From positions 310,001 through 374,000 of the forward strand of contig NZ_JACHLB010000004.1 of NCBI RefSeq assembly GCF_014207905.1: a stretch of 64,000 nucleotides of DNA, given 5' to 3'. The notes under the pieces are model-generated. The model did no database searches and was not told the DNA's origin. It was given only the letters and a program-made list of their open reading frames with translations. The position numbers and the translations under genes are program-made. The DNA is from Flavobacterium notoginsengisoli. Lineage in GTDB: Bacteria > Bacteroidota > Bacteroidia > Flavobacteriales > Flavobacteriaceae. Positions 27,172 through 35,778 of this stretch are shown here, one piece after another; position 1 is the first letter of the stretch, and each line of letters starts with the position of its first letter.

Positions 27172-27237
27172 CTAAGGTTCTAAGTTTTTTTTAGGGACTC
27201 AGCCCCTTAGAACCTCAGAACCTTAGAACCTCAGAAC
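27172..27237. repeat. octamer-periodic inverted repeat (GGTTCTAA / TTAGAACC)
   Basis: Left arm GGTTCTAAGGTTCTAAG at about 27172-27188, T-run, then AGGGACTCAGCCCCTTAG and tandem AACCTCAG/AACCTTAG octamers up to 27237. It belongs to the family described at 41.5-46.5 kb. Confidence 0.85.
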
Positions 27238-27240
27238 CTC

Positions 27241-27287
27241 AAAAAAAAAAAAAAGCAGCTGCTCCAAATAAATTTGAAACAACTGCT
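27241..27287 (-). terminator. terminator of the 27327-27668 gene
   Basis: Read leftward, GCAGTTGTTTCAAAT pairs (with three G-U pairs) with ATTTGGAGCAGCTGC and is followed by a run of about 14 T, 40 bases downstream of the stop of the reverse-strand gene. Confidence 0.8.
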
Positions 27288-27326
27288 CATCAGCAAAATA
27301 AAAATATCAATCTATTTTTATTCCTT

Positions 27327-27668
27327 TTATGTCAATTCGTTTATGTCGGCATTTTTAGAATAATTTGATTTCGGAATATCTTTAAAAAACTCCGCTTCTT
27401 CTAAATCTGCTGTTGGTCCATAACCTAATAAATGAGTTCCTTTTGCCCCGTCTTTTGTTTCAATTACATATAAAATCGACATATCATCGGGATCACTCAT
27501 TCCTTCGTAACGGTGATGCGCTACAATAAAAATATCTTCGGGTTTATACACTTTTTTAGTTTCAGCATTTATCAAATGATTATTTTCAAACAAATAACTC
27601 ACATCATATCCTTCTTCCTGATATCTTTTTATATTGTCGATTTCGTGTTTAGAATCTTCTCTTTTCAT
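27327..27668 (-). CDS. small conserved cytoplasmic protein, function unknown
   Basis: 113 residues, acidic and hydrophilic, with no signal peptide or membrane segment. The sequence has a recognisable conserved look (KRYQEEGYDVSYLFENNHLI, VKV-type strands, then ILYVIETKDGAKGTHLLGYG). Relatives in Flavobacteria are sometimes labelled phosphoribosylpyrophosphate synthetase, but no PRPP-binding motif is visible and that label should not be copied. Monocistronic, with its own terminator downstream. Its place between stress-type genes is the only context. Confidence 0.75.
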   Translation of the reverse strand: MKREDSKHEIDNIKRYQEEGYDVSYLFENNHLINAETKKVYKPEDIFIVAHHRYEGMSDPDDMSILYVIETKDGAKGTHLLGYGPTADLEEAEFFKDIPKSNYSKNADINELT

Positions 27669-27875
27669 AGCTTCTGTTTTAATCTTTTTATCAAATTTCC
27701 GTATTGAAAACAGATAAAATTAACTCAAACGATTTTAATCTTAGCTCATTCAAAAATGAACTTTGAACGAATATTTATTTTTTATTAATTTTAGTAAAGC
27801 TAAATTTTAAACAAGAATCACCACATTTAATTAGCGATAAATTTGGCTTTTCTGAGACTATAAATTGAATCTTAA

Positions 27876-30689
27876 ATGACTAATAATAATTATGATTTTC
27901 TGGCCAATGGAGGAGAAATGGGTAAACTTACCCGTGCCAAAGATTGGAGCAAAACAGCAGTTGGAGCTGTAGAATTTTGGCCGCAAAGCCTTCGCACCAC
28001 TTTAGGCATTCTCTTAAACTCCAAATTCCCAATGTTTTTGTTTTGGGGACCAGATCATATTTGTTTTTACAATGATGCTTACCGTCCGAGTCTTGGAAAT
28101 GACGGAAAACACCCTGCAATTCTTGGAGAAAAAGGTGCAGATTATTGGCCTGAGATTTGGGATTTTATAAAACCTTTAATTGATCAAGTTTTAAATAAAG
28201 GAGAAGCAACTTGGCATGAAGACCAATTATTCCCTATTTATAGAAATGGCCAAATGGAAGATGTTTATTGGACTTTTAGCTACAGTCCTGTAAATGATGA
28301 AAACGGCAAAACTACGGGCGTTTTGGTTATATGTAACGAAACTACCAATCAAGTTATAATCCGCAAAAATCTTGAAGAAAGCGAAAAACGATTCAGAAAT
28401 ACTGTCAAACAATTACCACTTGGAATTTGCATTCTAAAAGGCGCAGATTTAGTCGCTGAAATGGCCAATGCAACTTACCTTCATATTATTGATAAAGAAG
28501 AAAAAGACATTTTAAACAAGCCTATTTTTGATTCGGTTCCAGAAGCAAAAGATACCGCTTATCCGTTATTAAAAAATGTTTTTGAAACGGGTGTTCCCTA
28601 TTATACAGATGAATTAGCCGTTACTTTAAACCGATACAATAAGAAAGAATTAGGCTATTTTAATCTTGTTTTTTATCCTTTAAAAGATGAAATTGAAAAA
28701 ACTACAGGCGTTATTGTAATCGCTTACGAAGTAACTGAAGAAGTAAAAGCCAGACATCTTTTGTCTGAAAGTGAAAAAGCTTTCAAAAACATTGTTATGG
28801 AATCTCCCATTGCAATGGCGATTTTTAGAGGAAAAGATTATATAATCGAAATGGCCAATACTACTCTACTAAATGATATTTGGCAGAAAGAAGAAAAAGA
28901 TTGTATTGGAAAACCTTTATTGGAAGTTTTTCCAGAATTAATCAATCAGAAATATCCTGAATTATTAAATGAAGTGCTTTCGAACGGAAAAACAATTCGT
29001 GAAAATGAATCCGTAGCTTACGTTGATATTAAAGGAAAACTAAAAAAATTCTATCTCGATTACGAGTACACAACGCTCTACGAAAAAAACGGAAAAGCAT
29101 CTGGAATTATGTGTACCGTTTATGATGTGACTTCTAAAGTAAAAGCAAGAAAAAAAGTAGAAACAGCCGAAGAAAGAGCGCGATTGGCCGCCGAAATTGG
29201 AGAAATTGCTACTTGGGACTTGAATCTTCTTACCAGAAAATTAATCTACAGCGAAAATATTCTAGCCATTTTTGGTTTTGAAAAAAACAGAAAAATTATA
29301 CATCAAGATATTCGAGATCGAATTCTTCCCGAAGACAATCAAATTGTCGTTGATGCATTGGCTAAAGCATTAAAAACAGGTATTTATAAATACGAAGCTC
29401 GTATTTTGAGATTAGATAATTCGATTGGTTGGATAAAAGTGCACGGAAAAGTATTTTTTGACGAAAACAATGAACCGGTAAAAATGCTAGGAACTGTAAT
29501 GGATTTTACCGACGAAAGAAATATTCAGCAAATATTATTTAAAAGCGAGAAAAAATTCAGACTCCTTGCCGACTCTATGCCACAGCTTATCTGGACAAGT
29601 GATACTTTAGGAAATCTGAATTACTTTAATGAAACTTTTTATACCTATTCTGGAATAACTAAAGCAGACATCCAAAAAAATGGCTGGCTACAGATTGTGC
29701 ATCCAGACGATCGCGAAGAAAATGTAAAACTCTGGATGGAATCTGTAAAATCTGGACATGATTTCTTGTTTATTCATCGTTTTAAACGTTACGACGGAGA
29801 ATACAGATGGCAATTGAGCCGCGCAATCGCTCAATTGGATGAATTTGGAAAAGTGCAGATGTGGGTTGGAACCAGCACCGATATTGAAGACCAAAAAAAC
29901 TTTACAAACCGACTTGAGGAGCAAATTCTAGAACGTACAACACAATTGGAAATTAAAAACCGAGATTTGGTTAATATGAATATTGAGTTACAATCTTTTG
30001 CCTATATCTCTAGTCATGATCTTCAGGAACCGCTTAGAAAAATTCAGACTTTTGCAAGCCGACTTGCCGATTTGGATGAACAAAATATTTCGGCAATTGC
30101 CAAAACTTATTTAGCTAGAATTGAAGTTTCTGCCAAAAGAATGCAGAGTTTAATTCAGGATTTACTAACTTATTCTAGAGCAAATTCTGCTGATAGAGTT
30201 TTTACAAACGTCAAAATTGATGAAATTGCCGAAGAAGTAGTTAGTGATTTTTCGGATCGAATTGAAGAAAAAAATGCTGTCGTTGAATATGGAAATTTAG
30301 GAGAAGCCACTCTTATTCAGTTTCAGTTTAGACAACTGCTGCATAATCTTGTAGAAAATGCATTGAAGTTCTCTAAACCGGGAACTCCTCCTCTTGTAAA
30401 AATTTCGGCAGAAAAAATTGATGGAAAATCGCTTCCAAATGCCGAATTTAAAGATAAAACATACTTACATCTTCAAGTTTCAGACAACGGAATTGGTTTT
30501 GATCTTATTTATAAAGAAAAAATCTTTGAAGTTTTTCAGCGTTTAAATACCGAAAGTGAATACCGAGGAACTGGAATCGGACTTGCAATTGTAAAGAAAA
30601 TTGTCGAAAATCATAAAGGCATTATCTCTGTTTCTAGTGAAAAAGATAATGGCTCTGTTTTCAATATTTATATTCCAGATTTATCTTAA
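27876..30689 (+). CDS. multi-PAS cytoplasmic sensor histidine kinase
   Basis: 937 residues without membrane helices. The N-terminal unit (LTRAKDWSKTAVGAVEFWPQ, FPMFLFWGPDHICFYNDAYR) is a PAS type typical of large soluble kinases; four further PAS/PAC units follow to about residue 690, ending in RYDGEYRWQLSRAIAQLDEF. HisKA has its phospho-His near residue 713 in ISSHDLQEPLRKIQTF, and HATPase shows ENALKFSKPG, VSDNGIGFD and GTGIGLAIVKKIVENH. It should sense a cytoplasmic signal such as redox or light through PAS cofactors. The convergent response regulator at 30686 is its likely partner; the two stop codons share the bases TTAA. Confidence 0.95.
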   Translation: MTNNNYDFLANGGEMGKLTRAKDWSKTAVGAVEFWPQSLRTTLGILLNSKFPMFLFWGPDHICFYNDAYRPSLGNDGKHPAILGEKGADYWPEIWDFIKPLIDQVLNKGEATWHEDQLFPIYRNGQMEDVYWTFSYSPVNDENGKTTGVLVICNETTNQVIIRKNLEESEKRFRNTVKQLPLGICILKGADLVAEMANATYLHIIDKEEKDILNKPIFDSVPEAKDTAYPLLKNVFETGVPYYTDELAVTLNRYNKKELGYFNLVFYPLKDEIEKTTGVIVIAYEVTEEVKARHLLSESEKAFKNIVMESPIAMAIFRGKDYIIEMANTTLLNDIWQKEEKDCIGKPLLEVFPELINQKYPELLNEVLSNGKTIRENESVAYVDIKGKLKKFYLDYEYTTLYEKNGKASGIMCTVYDVTSKVKARKKVETAEERARLAAEIGEIATWDLNLLTRKLIYSENILAIFGFEKNRKIIHQDIRDRILPEDNQIVVDALAKALKTGIYKYEARILRLDNSIGWIKVHGKVFFDENNEPVKMLGTVMDFTDERNIQQILFKSEKKFRLLADSMPQLIWTSDTLGNLNYFNETFYTYSGITKADIQKNGWLQIVHPDDREENVKLWMESVKSGHDFLFIHRFKRYDGEYRWQLSRAIAQLDEFGKVQMWVGTSTDIEDQKNFTNRLEEQILERTTQLEIKNRDLVNMNIELQSFAYISSHDLQEPLRKIQTFASRLADLDEQNISAIAKTYLARIEVSAKRMQSLIQDLLTYSRANSADRVFTNVKIDEIAEEVVSDFSDRIEEKNAVVEYGNLGEATLIQFQFRQLLHNLVENALKFSKPGTPPLVKISAEKIDGKSLPNAEFKDKTYLHLQVSDNGIGFDLIYKEKIFEVFQRLNTESEYRGTGIGLAIVKKIVENHKGIISVSSEKDNGSVFNIYIPDLS

Positions 30690-31117
30690 ACGCTATAAAC
30701 GAAATTTGCTTTTGTCGTAATAAAATTATCCCAATCAATCGTAATGGCGTGTTCGATCGATTTTATGATATCTTTCATTAAAACAGGCTTTGTAATGTAA
30801 AAATTGGCTCCGAGATTTCTGCACTTTTCTATAATACCAGCTTCACTTGAAGTAGAATAAATTACAATCGGAATGTCTTTATCGTAATCAGAATTTCTAA
30901 TTTCTTCTAAAACATCAAATCCGTTTTTGCCTGGCATGTTCAAATCTAAAAAAACTACATAAGGTGTTGTCGGCGGATTAAAAATAGCATTCAGCAATTT
31001 CTGCCCCTCAGAATATGTTTGAAGAATAATGTTTTGTGGAATCGAATCTACCGCGTCAGAAAATATACTAATATCATCCTCATCATCGTCGGTATAAAAA
31101 ATAGTATAGTCTTTCAT
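30686..31117 (-). CDS. single-domain response regulator (Rcp1-like)
   Basis: 143 residues, one receiver domain with the Rcp1-type acidic N-terminus YTDDDEDDISIF, acceptor Asp in VVFLDLNMPGKNGFDVLEEI, Ser/Thr in VIYSTSSEAG and Lys in YITKPVLMKD. There is no output domain. Regulators of this subtype serve phytochrome-like or PAS kinases, which fits the convergent multi-PAS kinase whose stop overlaps this gene's stop. A TAnnTTTG-like box on the reverse strand (31140-31147) lies 22 bases upstream of the start, but the -33 spacing is poor. Confidence 0.93.
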   Translation of the reverse strand: MKDYTIFYTDDDEDDISIFSDAVDSIPQNIILQTYSEGQKLLNAIFNPPTTPYVVFLDLNMPGKNGFDVLEEIRNSDYDKDIPIVIYSTSSEAGIIEKCRNLGANFYITKPVLMKDIIKSIEHAITIDWDNFITTKANFVYSV

Positions 31118-31315
31118 GGCATTTATTAAGAAATTTTACCAAATATAGACTAATTAAATGACAACACGCGTATTTAATCCATTTCTTATAGAAACATTAA
31201 GAATTGAAATATCATAATTTCTTTGTTTAATTATATAATCAATGAAAACGTAAAAAGCCCCAACTTTACTGTAATCAAATAATTACAAGGAAATATAAAC
31301 TTAAAATATAATGTT

Positions 31316-31816
31316 ATGGGCGATCATAAAGACCTTACAGATGAATTTGCAGTAGAGAAAATAAAAGATCTTGCTGAACATATTAAAACCTGCATGTTTT
31401 GTACTTACAATGAATACAGACTGCAATCTAGACCAATGTCTGTGCAAAAAATTGATGAAGAAGGACAGCTTTGGTTTTTATCTGACCGAAACAGCAGCCA
31501 AAATGCTGAAATCACATTGAATCCGATGGTAGAAATCTTCTTTTCTGAGCCGCACGATAAATTCCTTACGTTGCATGGAACTGCAAGTATTGAATACGAC
31601 AAAGAAACAATTGAAAAATTATGGAATCCCGCTGTAAAAATCTGGATGCCAGGCGGCGTAGACGATCCGAATTTAAGTGTTATAAAATTCGTTCCTGAAG
31701 ATGGTTATTACTGGAATAACAAAAACGGTAAAATGGTCGCCATTGCTAAAATGACTGCCGCTTTAGTTACCGGAAAAACAATGGACGACGGAATTGAAGG
31801 AAGTCTAAAATTGTAA
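31316..31816 (+). CDS. pyridoxamine 5'-phosphate oxidase-family flavin protein (general stress protein 26-like)
   Basis: 166 residues with the split-barrel fold pattern: CMFCTYNEYRLQSRPMSVQK, LWFLSDRNSSQNAEITLNPM, then TLHGTASIEYDKETIEKLWN and WMPGGVDDPNLSVIKFVPED. These match the PPOX/GSP26 family, which binds FMN or F420 and is often stress-induced. True PdxH activity is unlikely because the PdxH substrate motifs are missing. The short C-terminal helix is normal for the subgroup. It stands alone on the plus strand and is followed by a dispersed palindrome. Confidence 0.88.
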   Translation: MGDHKDLTDEFAVEKIKDLAEHIKTCMFCTYNEYRLQSRPMSVQKIDEEGQLWFLSDRNSSQNAEITLNPMVEIFFSEPHDKFLTLHGTASIEYDKETIEKLWNPAVKIWMPGGVDDPNLSVIKFVPEDGYYWNNKNGKMVAIAKMTAALVTGKTMDDGIEGSLKL

Positions 31817-31828
31817 ACTTTTTTGTCT

Positions 31829-31917
31829 AACCGCAAAGAGCGCAAAGTTTTTCGCAAAGCACGCAAGGAGAATATTCTCTGCGAACTTAGCGTTTTTACT
31901 TTGCGCTCTTTGCGGTT
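31829..31917. repeat. AACCGCAAAG palindromic repeat, intergenic copy
   Basis: Perfect 19-base arms (AACCGCAAAGAGCGCAAAG at 31829-31847 and its complement at 31899-31917), with partly matching octamer/nonamer runs inside. It ends 4 bases from the stop of the reverse-strand DUF72 gene and starts 13 bases after the PPOX stop. The same family is read as protein inside czcB. Confidence 0.93.
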
Positions 31918-31920
31918 AAA

Positions 31921-32637
31921 TTATTTAGTATGCATTCTTTTCAGCTCCAAAGCATTTAAAATTCCTGCTTCGCTGGCAGTATTATTAAAATAAACAAATC
32001 CATTTTTTGAATGTATGGCTTCATTTAAATCGTGTAATTGTTCGGTAGAATAACTGGAATGAAATAATTTAGGAACTCCATGAAAACGAATATAAAGCAA
32101 CGGAAAATCGTTAAAAATTGTGACTGGTAAGTTTGGATAACTTACACTGCAAAATGTAATATTATTGTCTTTAAAAGTTTTCCAAACCTCATCATTCCAC
32201 CATGTTATATGGCGAAATTCTACAACATTTTGAAAATCGTAATTAAGAAGTCCGATAATGTTGTCTAATCTTTGTTTGGAAAAATTGTAGCTTGGTGGAA
32301 ATTGAAACAAAATAGCTCCTAATTTTTCTTTCATTCCTTCTTTACAAACTTCGTAAAAGTCATTTAAGAGCATTTCACAATCTTTAAGTTTCTTGATGTG
32401 TGTAATTTCTTTTGGTACTTTAATCGAAAACAAAAATGATTCTGGTGTTTTATTGTACCAATTATTAAAAACTCTTACAGTCGGGAATTTATAAAAACTC
32501 CCGTTAAATTCGTACGTATTAAAATGCTGGCAATAAAAATCAAACCATGATTTGGAAGGCAGATTTCTAGGATAGAAAATATTCTTCCAAAAGCGGTTAT
32601 AAAAGCTTGAACATCCTATTGCGATTTGATTTTTCAT
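31921..32637 (-). CDS. DUF72 (YecE-like) family protein
   Basis: About 238 residues with the DUF72 TIM-barrel pattern: IAIGCSSFYNRFWKNIFYP at the start, FNTYEFNGSFYKFP, SFLFSIKVPKEITH, LGAILFQFPPSYNF and VVEFRHITWW. The biochemical role of DUF72 proteins is not established; nuclease or repair roles have been suggested. The start at 32637 is preferred over 32655 because its ATG overlaps the stop of the upstream glycosylase gene as ATGA, a sign of translational coupling. Coupling to a base-excision glycosylase supports a DNA-repair link, as inference. Confidence 0.9.
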   Translation of the reverse strand: MKNQIAIGCSSFYNRFWKNIFYPRNLPSKSWFDFYCQHFNTYEFNGSFYKFPTVRVFNNWYNKTPESFLFSIKVPKEITHIKKLKDCEMLLNDFYEVCKEGMKEKLGAILFQFPPSYNFSKQRLDNIIGLLNYDFQNVVEFRHITWWNDEVWKTFKDNNITFCSVSYPNLPVTIFNDFPLLYIRFHGVPKLFHSSYSTEQLHDLNEAIHSKNGFVYFNNTASEAGILNALELKRMHTK

Positions 32638-33365
32638 CTGTATTCTTGTTGACAATTAGTACAGAAAAAGCTATTTCTTTTTCTTACCCCAGTTTTCTTG
32701 CATCGAATGGGAAGTTTACATCTCTGACAGATTTTTTTGGTATAAACTTTCCAATGCTGTTTGAGTTCTGATTTCTTTTTCCAATACAGAAATTCAAAAC
32801 TATAAGTGGAACATTCGGCAATAATCTGACTTATTTCGTGAGAAGGTATTTTACCTACAATAGATTCCGGATGAACGTAACAGCGATACAAAACTTCATT
32901 TTTGATAATATTTCCAACTCCTGCAAAAATATTCTGATCTAAAATAGCATCAGAAATCATAACGTTAGGCATTTTTTCTAGCGTTTGCTGTGCTTTTTTA
33001 GGATTCCAGTTGTCGTTCATAACATCAACGCTCCAATCATAATGTTTGTTGATGTCACCTTCTAAAATTTTGACGGAACAAGTATAAAAGTTGAGTTCGC
33101 CTTTGTCGAAAACTAAACTCAATCTTGGTTTGGCTATTTTTTGTTCATTAATCTTATAAGTTCCAAACATTAACAATTGAATTTTAATTGTAAAAGAATC
33201 AAAGCAAATGAGAAAATGTTTTCCCCAAGTTTTAAAAGCATTAATTGTTTTATCCTTTAAACGAGAAAAATCAATAGCGCTCGTTCCAGATGCAGAAATT
33301 ACTTTCTGTCCAGAAAATTGCTGTACTTCTTCTTTTAAAATTACTATAGACGGACCTTCGGGCAT
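32634..33365 (-). CDS. Fpg/Nei-family DNA glycosylase
   Basis: 243 residues starting MPEGPS, so Pro2 (catalytic amine) and Glu3 are present. The H2TH segment contains DQNIFAGVGNIIKNEVLYRC, and the C-terminal zinc finger shows CQRC..C and CTNCQQEYR with the expected four Cys. It removes damaged bases and nicks the strand. The start PEGP and the missing MPELPE form place it nearer Nei (endonuclease VIII-like) than MutM. Its stop codon overlaps the DUF72 start by 4 bases, so they form a two-gene operon. Confidence 0.93.
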   Translation of the reverse strand: MPEGPSIVILKEEVQQFSGQKVISASGTSAIDFSRLKDKTINAFKTWGKHFLICFDSFTIKIQLLMFGTYKINEQKIAKPRLSLVFDKGELNFYTCSVKILEGDINKHYDWSVDVMNDNWNPKKAQQTLEKMPNVMISDAILDQNIFAGVGNIIKNEVLYRCYVHPESIVGKIPSHEISQIIAECSTYSFEFLYWKKKSELKQHWKVYTKKICQRCKLPIRCKKTGVRKRNSFFCTNCQQEYR

Positions 33366-33374
33366 ATATTCTAA

Positions 33375-33405
33375 ATTAAAAAGTGCAGTTTTAAAACTGC
33401 ACTTT
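33375..33405 (-). terminator. terminator of the DUF892 gene
   Basis: Perfect palindrome (AAAGTGCAGTTTT and its complement) followed, read leftward, by TTTTTAATT. It lies 18 bases beyond the stop of the DUF892 gene and just upstream of the glycosylase start. Confidence 0.85.
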
Positions 33406-33422
33406 GATGGTATTAAAACTTT

Positions 33423-34007
33423 TTATTCAATTTCTGCAGCTTCGAGATTAACGGCATTTACGGCAACCTCTGTTAGTATTTTATCCGCACCTTTTTCTTC
33501 GTCGAGTGTTTGTTCTAACAAAGTTGCAGCTTCTGGCAAACCAAGAGTTTCGGCAAATTGTCTTAAAGTACCGTAAGTTGCAATTTCGTAGTGTTCGATT
33601 TTTTGACTAGCAGCAATAATTCCGGCATCGCGCACTACTCCTATTTCAGTTTCTTCCAGCATTCCTTTTGCTTCTTCAATTAAACCTTCCATCGCGTCGC
33701 ATTTTTTGGCAGCTGGTTTTTGACCAATAATTTTAAAGACTTGTTCTAGTCGAGTAATTTGTTCTTCAGTTTCTGTTAAGTGATTATCAATGGCATCTTT
33801 TAATTCAACTGAAGAGGCATTTTTAACCATTGTTGGCAATGCTTTTGTCAATGCTTTTTCAGCCCAATAAATATCTTTTAACGCATCTTCAAACAATTCA
33901 GTCAATCCTGATGCAGCGTTCGATTTTGGTTTTGTAACTCCTCTTGGAGTCGTTTCTTTTTTCGCGGTTGATTTTGCAGATGTTGCTTTACTATCTGTAG
34001 TTTTCAT
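33423..34007 (-). CDS. DUF892 / YciE-YciF ferritin-like stress protein
   Basis: 194 residues from the ATG at 34007. The longer frame to 34151 adds low-quality residues outside the family. The N-terminus is Lys/Thr/Ser-rich (about 30 residues, TSAKSTAKKETTPRG) and may be unstructured. The four-helix body with LTELFEDALKDIYWAEKALT, then HLTETEEQITRLEQVFKIIG and KIEHYEIATYGTLRQFAETL, matches YciF-type DUF892, a ferritin-like fold with Glu/His metal ligands in helices. YciF-like proteins are induced by osmotic and general stress in enterics. It is monocistronic and has its own terminator. Confidence 0.92.
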   Translation of the reverse strand: MKTTDSKATSAKSTAKKETTPRGVTKPKSNAASGLTELFEDALKDIYWAEKALTKALPTMVKNASSVELKDAIDNHLTETEEQITRLEQVFKIIGQKPAAKKCDAMEGLIEEAKGMLEETEIGVVRDAGIIAASQKIEHYEIATYGTLRQFAETLGLPEAATLLEQTLDEEKGADKILTEVAVNAVNLEAAEIE

Positions 34008-34196
34008 GGTAATAATTTTTACGATTAATATGAATGTAAAATTACTAGCTACAAAACGGGAGGGGTTATATGATTTAGAATATATATTGCATTCTAAACA
34101 TCTGTTAATTATACAATTAGACTTTATAATTCTATAATGACTCCTAATCATATCGTGACTAGCTTTGTAAAATACAAATCATAAAAAGAAAACGTC

Positions 34197-34703
34197 ATGA
34201 GCACTATAGATAAAAAAAACAGTAATTATAGAGAGATAAATGATCATTTTTCTTCTGATAGAAATTTAGGTAAAGACCTAAAAAATGAAGGAATGAAATC
34301 TGACAACGATAATCGAGAAATTGCAGAACGTGGTTATATGGTTCGAAATGGACATAATCCGAACCGCCCAAATCCAGATCAAGAAGATTATTTGTCTGAT
34401 GATGATTTGGATGATCTAAATGATGATTTTCATAATGACAGAGATTTAGAAGACAATAATGACGATATTTATGAAGTCGAATTAGAAGAAGAAAGAGACG
34501 AATTAGACAATCCGTCTGACGCTGGAGAAGATGATTATGATTTTAATGAAACAGAAGATGTTTTAGAAGATCTTGATGAAGATGATGACGAAGATGAATA
34601 CATTGAAGAAGATATCGATGACGATAACGACTATATAGAAGATGATATTCAGGAAGACAACGATGACGATGAATACCCTGAAAATGATCCTCGAAGACTA
34701 TAA
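34197..34703 (+). CDS. extremely acidic, low-complexity protein
   Basis: 168 residues. The first 60 are mixed and hydrophilic (with REIAERGYMVRNGHNPNRPN); the last 100 are dominated by Asp, Glu and Asn in runs such as EDDDEDEYIEEDIDDDND. There are no Cys, no membrane helices and no signal peptide, so it is probably disordered and cytoplasmic. I cannot name a family. It starts 46 bases before the divergent DUF892 region ends and has a TAGCTTTG box at 34160-34167, though without a clear -33 partner. A role as a DNA mimic, metal or water buffer, or stress protein is guesswork. Confidence 0.7.
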   Translation: MSTIDKKNSNYREINDHFSSDRNLGKDLKNEGMKSDNDNREIAERGYMVRNGHNPNRPNPDQEDYLSDDDLDDLNDDFHNDRDLEDNNDDIYEVELEEERDELDNPSDAGEDDYDFNETEDVLEDLDEDDDEDEYIEEDIDDDNDYIEDDIQEDNDDDEYPENDPRRL

Positions 34704-34740
34704 AGTCTTAAACTTTAAATTAAAAAAAATTGTAAAAATA

Positions 34741-34777
34741 AAAAACCGTCCCGTTTTTGAACGAGACGGTTTTTTTG
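34741..34777. terminator. Rho-independent terminator between convergent genes
   Basis: AAAAACCGTC pairs with GACGGTTTTTTT around an internal CCCGTT/AACGAG stem; the flanking A and T runs let it work for both the acidic-protein gene and the convergent gene ending at 34793. Confidence 0.88.
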
Positions 34778-34792
34778 AGTTTAAAATGCAAC

Positions 34793-35437
34793 TTAATCTC
34801 CAATAATTTTCAGTACTGGAATATCGTCCATTTTTTCTAAACGCTCAGCCAATTCGGCTTTAGCTTCTTTTAGCTCCAACTCTGCTTTGTGCAGTTCTTT
34901 CTGCCATTTTTCTTTTTCTGTTGTGTGTTCTAGTTTTCTGAGAATTTCATAGATTTCGCCTTCCGCTTCCATCACTTTTAGTCGTTTGTAATAAGTCAGA
35001 CTTTCGGTCATGTGAGCGAGTGCAATCATAGCCGTCAAAAACGGATGATTATTGGTTACATTAACATCTTTTATTTTGCCATGCTCCAATTCTACTTTTA
35101 AGGCAAAAGCAAATTCTTCCATATTAAACGCTTCATGTTTGCTTTTTGGGTCTAAATATGCTTTTATTGCATGCACATTATTCATTGTAGAAAGATCAAC
35201 ATCTGTGTGCTTTTTATCATTTAAATCCTTAAAAACAACATTGGCAATTGCTCTCGCCTCTGCCGTCGTAGGATCATTTTTTGGATCTTCGAAATCTCTT
35301 ACCGACCAATCCCAATTCTTAGGGTGAATTGGCTTTATATATTTTTCACAGAAATCTGTTACATCATTTTTCAAGCTTACCATTTCATCATCTCTTTTGA
35401 CATAAACATCTTGATAAGCACCGCTTTTTGTTGCCAT
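34793..35437 (-). CDS. conserved cytoplasmic protein, function unknown
   Basis: 214 residues, hydrophilic, no signal peptide. It has a mixed N-terminal part (LKNDVTDFCEKYIKPIHPKN, WDWSVRDFEDPKNDPTTAEA), a central helix with a possible ligand set (NNHPFLTAMIALAHMTESLT), and a long C-terminal coiled coil (KLEHTTEKEKWQKELHKAEL onward). I do not recognise a catalytic motif. It may bind metal through the His/Asp/Glu helices, but this is not proven. It lies in the cluster of stress-type genes, between the DUF1328 gene and the acidic protein, and has its own terminator shared with the latter. Confidence 0.75.
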   Translation of the reverse strand: MATKSGAYQDVYVKRDDEMVSLKNDVTDFCEKYIKPIHPKNWDWSVRDFEDPKNDPTTAEARAIANVVFKDLNDKKHTDVDLSTMNNVHAIKAYLDPKSKHEAFNMEEFAFALKVELEHGKIKDVNVTNNHPFLTAMIALAHMTESLTYYKRLKVMEAEGEIYEILRKLEHTTEKEKWQKELHKAELELKEAKAELAERLEKMDDIPVLKIIGD

Positions 35438-35470
35438 GATATTTCTTTTTTTTTTTTGATTGAAACCAGA

Positions 35471-35508
35471 AACGACACATTATCAAAATAAACAATGTGT
35501 CGTTTTTT
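35471..35508. terminator. inverted repeat with T-run, probable terminator
   Basis: Arms AACGACACATT (35471-35481) and AATGTGTCGTT (35494-35504) with a 12-base loop, followed by TTTT on the plus strand. It lies between the DUF1328 stop and the start of the 34793-35437 gene, so it probably limits read-through between them. Confidence 0.65.
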
Positions 35509-35537
35509 ATCTGTTGTTTTATTTTCTGATATTTTTA

Positions 35538-35699
35538 TTAAACTCTTGTTCTTCCGCTAATTAGCGAGATAACAAATAAGACTAAAAATATGAAGAATAG
35601 AATTTTTGCTATACTAGCGGCTCCAGCGGCAATTCCACCAAAACCAAATATTCCCGCCACTATGGCTAGAATAATAAATGTGACTGTCCAACGTAACAT
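35538..35699 (-). CDS. DUF1328 / YtjA-type small membrane protein
   Basis: A 53-codon gene with ATG at 35699 and TAA at 35538. The product begins [20 protein letters not shown] and ends in SLISGRTRV, with two hydrophobic helices around a Gly/Ala loop ([13 protein letters not shown]). This matches the DUF1328 family (YtjA in E. coli), short inner-membrane proteins often found among osmotic or general-stress genes. Length is normal. It lies about 80 bases downstream of the topoisomerase gene on the same strand. Function of the family is unknown. Confidence 0.9.
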   Translation of the reverse strand: MLRWTVTFIILAIVAGIFGFGGIAAGAASIAKILFFIFLVLFVISLISGRTRV

Positions 35700-35778
35700 A
35701 ATAATAGTTTTTTAGTTAATACTTGATTTTTTGATTTTGTTTATATGTGAGAGCTTTTAAAGAGACGCTCTAACTCTT

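Noticed and set aside
33423..34151. Longer start for the DUF892 protein
   Set aside because: The extra 48 residues have no family similarity and no signal-peptide logic; ATG 34007 opens the typical N-terminus.
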